Shown: positions 9,381 through 9,532 of the stretch, piece by piece | Layout: every line of letters starts with the position of its first letter | How positions within the stretch are numbered: position 1 is the first letter of the stretch | NCBI GenBank assembly: GCA_002338615.1 | Contig: DDIS01000117.1 | Coordinates: 1 to 9,532 of the forward strand | DNA from: Proteobacteria bacterium UBA1844 | GTDB lineage: Bacteria > Pseudomonadota > Gammaproteobacteria > Steroidobacterales > Woeseiaceae | Direction of reading: 5' to 3' | DNA length: 9,532 nt | Position numbers and translations under genes: made by a program | The notes under the pieces: model-generated | Databases searched by the model: none | What the model was told of the DNA's origin: nothing | What the model saw: only the letters and a program-made list of their open reading frames with translations

Positions 9381-9532
9381 GAGCGGCATCCTGCCGCGAT
9401 CCGATCACCGACATCGCGCCGGGGACGGCGCTCCTACGGTTTGGGCTTCGCTTCACGTAGGAGCGGCATCCTGCCGCAATCCGATCACCAACATCGCGCC
9501 GGGGACGGCACTCCTACGGTTTGGGCTTCGCT
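9377..9532. repeat. Two tandem 80-bp REP-like repeats with cloverleaf potential
   Basis: Copy 1 is 9377-9456 and copy 2 is 9457-9532, cut by the window end; they differ at 3 of 76 positions. Each begins GTAGGAGCGGC, the motif of a common class of proteobacterial REP sequences. In copy 1 the outer arms GTAGGAGCG and CGCTCCTAC pair over 9 bp. Inside are the hairpins GGCA-TCC-TGCC and CGCGAT/ATCGCG, giving a branched fold. All three differences (G to A) are in copy 2; two of them disrupt pairing. More copies may follow beyond the window. Confidence 0.8.

Noticed and set aside
9377..9532. CRISPR array or tRNA gene at the right end
   Set aside because: The two units are direct tandem copies without spacers, and the cloverleaf-like fold lacks tRNA signatures such as GGTTCRA and a plausible anticodon arm.

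Overview
The window looks like chromosomal DNA of a moderately GC-rich gammaproteobacterium. The basis is gene order and protein similarity: xseA is divergent from guaB, guaB and guaA are overlapped, tadA lies just beyond, and all four proteins resemble their gammaproteobacterial counterparts. I cannot name a genus from sequence alone.

Layout. Positions 1-899 (minus) hold the N-terminal two thirds of XseA, the exodeoxyribonuclease VII large subunit, cut by the window edge. A divergent intergenic region with a good sigma70-type promoter (917-945) leads into guaB (1062-2585) and guaA (2582-4180). These overlap by ATGA and encode the two steps from IMP to GMP.

From the last codons of guaA to about 6620 lies a 2.44-kb insertion. 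The right-hand junction still reads as the old guaA end: GAG TGG GAA TAG (Glu-Trp-Glu-stop), followed 2 nt later by a hairpin that was probably the original guaA terminator. The present guaA ends GAG TGG GAG TGA, so the element supplied a substitute 3' end. Both ends carry matching arm-like repeats in the mirrored order core-A-B ... B-A-core. The element carries three genes: an unrecognised 421-aa helical-repeat protein, a RelE/ParE-superfamily (Gp49-like) toxin and its HigA-like antitoxin. It has no integrase, so it looks like a non-autonomous or decayed guaA-site genomic island.

Beyond the insertion lies a minus-strand lipoprotein of the DUF1254/DUF1214 family (6651-8162). It is followed by about 570 bp without a convincing gene, containing a 13-bp triplicated repeat. 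A fragment of an outer-membrane protein of the COG4313 'phenol meta-pathway' (SphA-like) family then runs in frame, without a stop, into tadA (8913-9380; up to 214 aa if read from 8736). The last 156 bases are two tandem copies of an 80-bp REP-like, cloverleaf-capable repeat, whose first bases supply the tadA stop codon.

Together, a conserved purine/tRNA-editing housekeeping neighbourhood (guaBA ... tadA) has been opened by at least two accessory events: a site-specific island at guaA, and a decaying DUF1254/COG4313 segment ahead of tadA.
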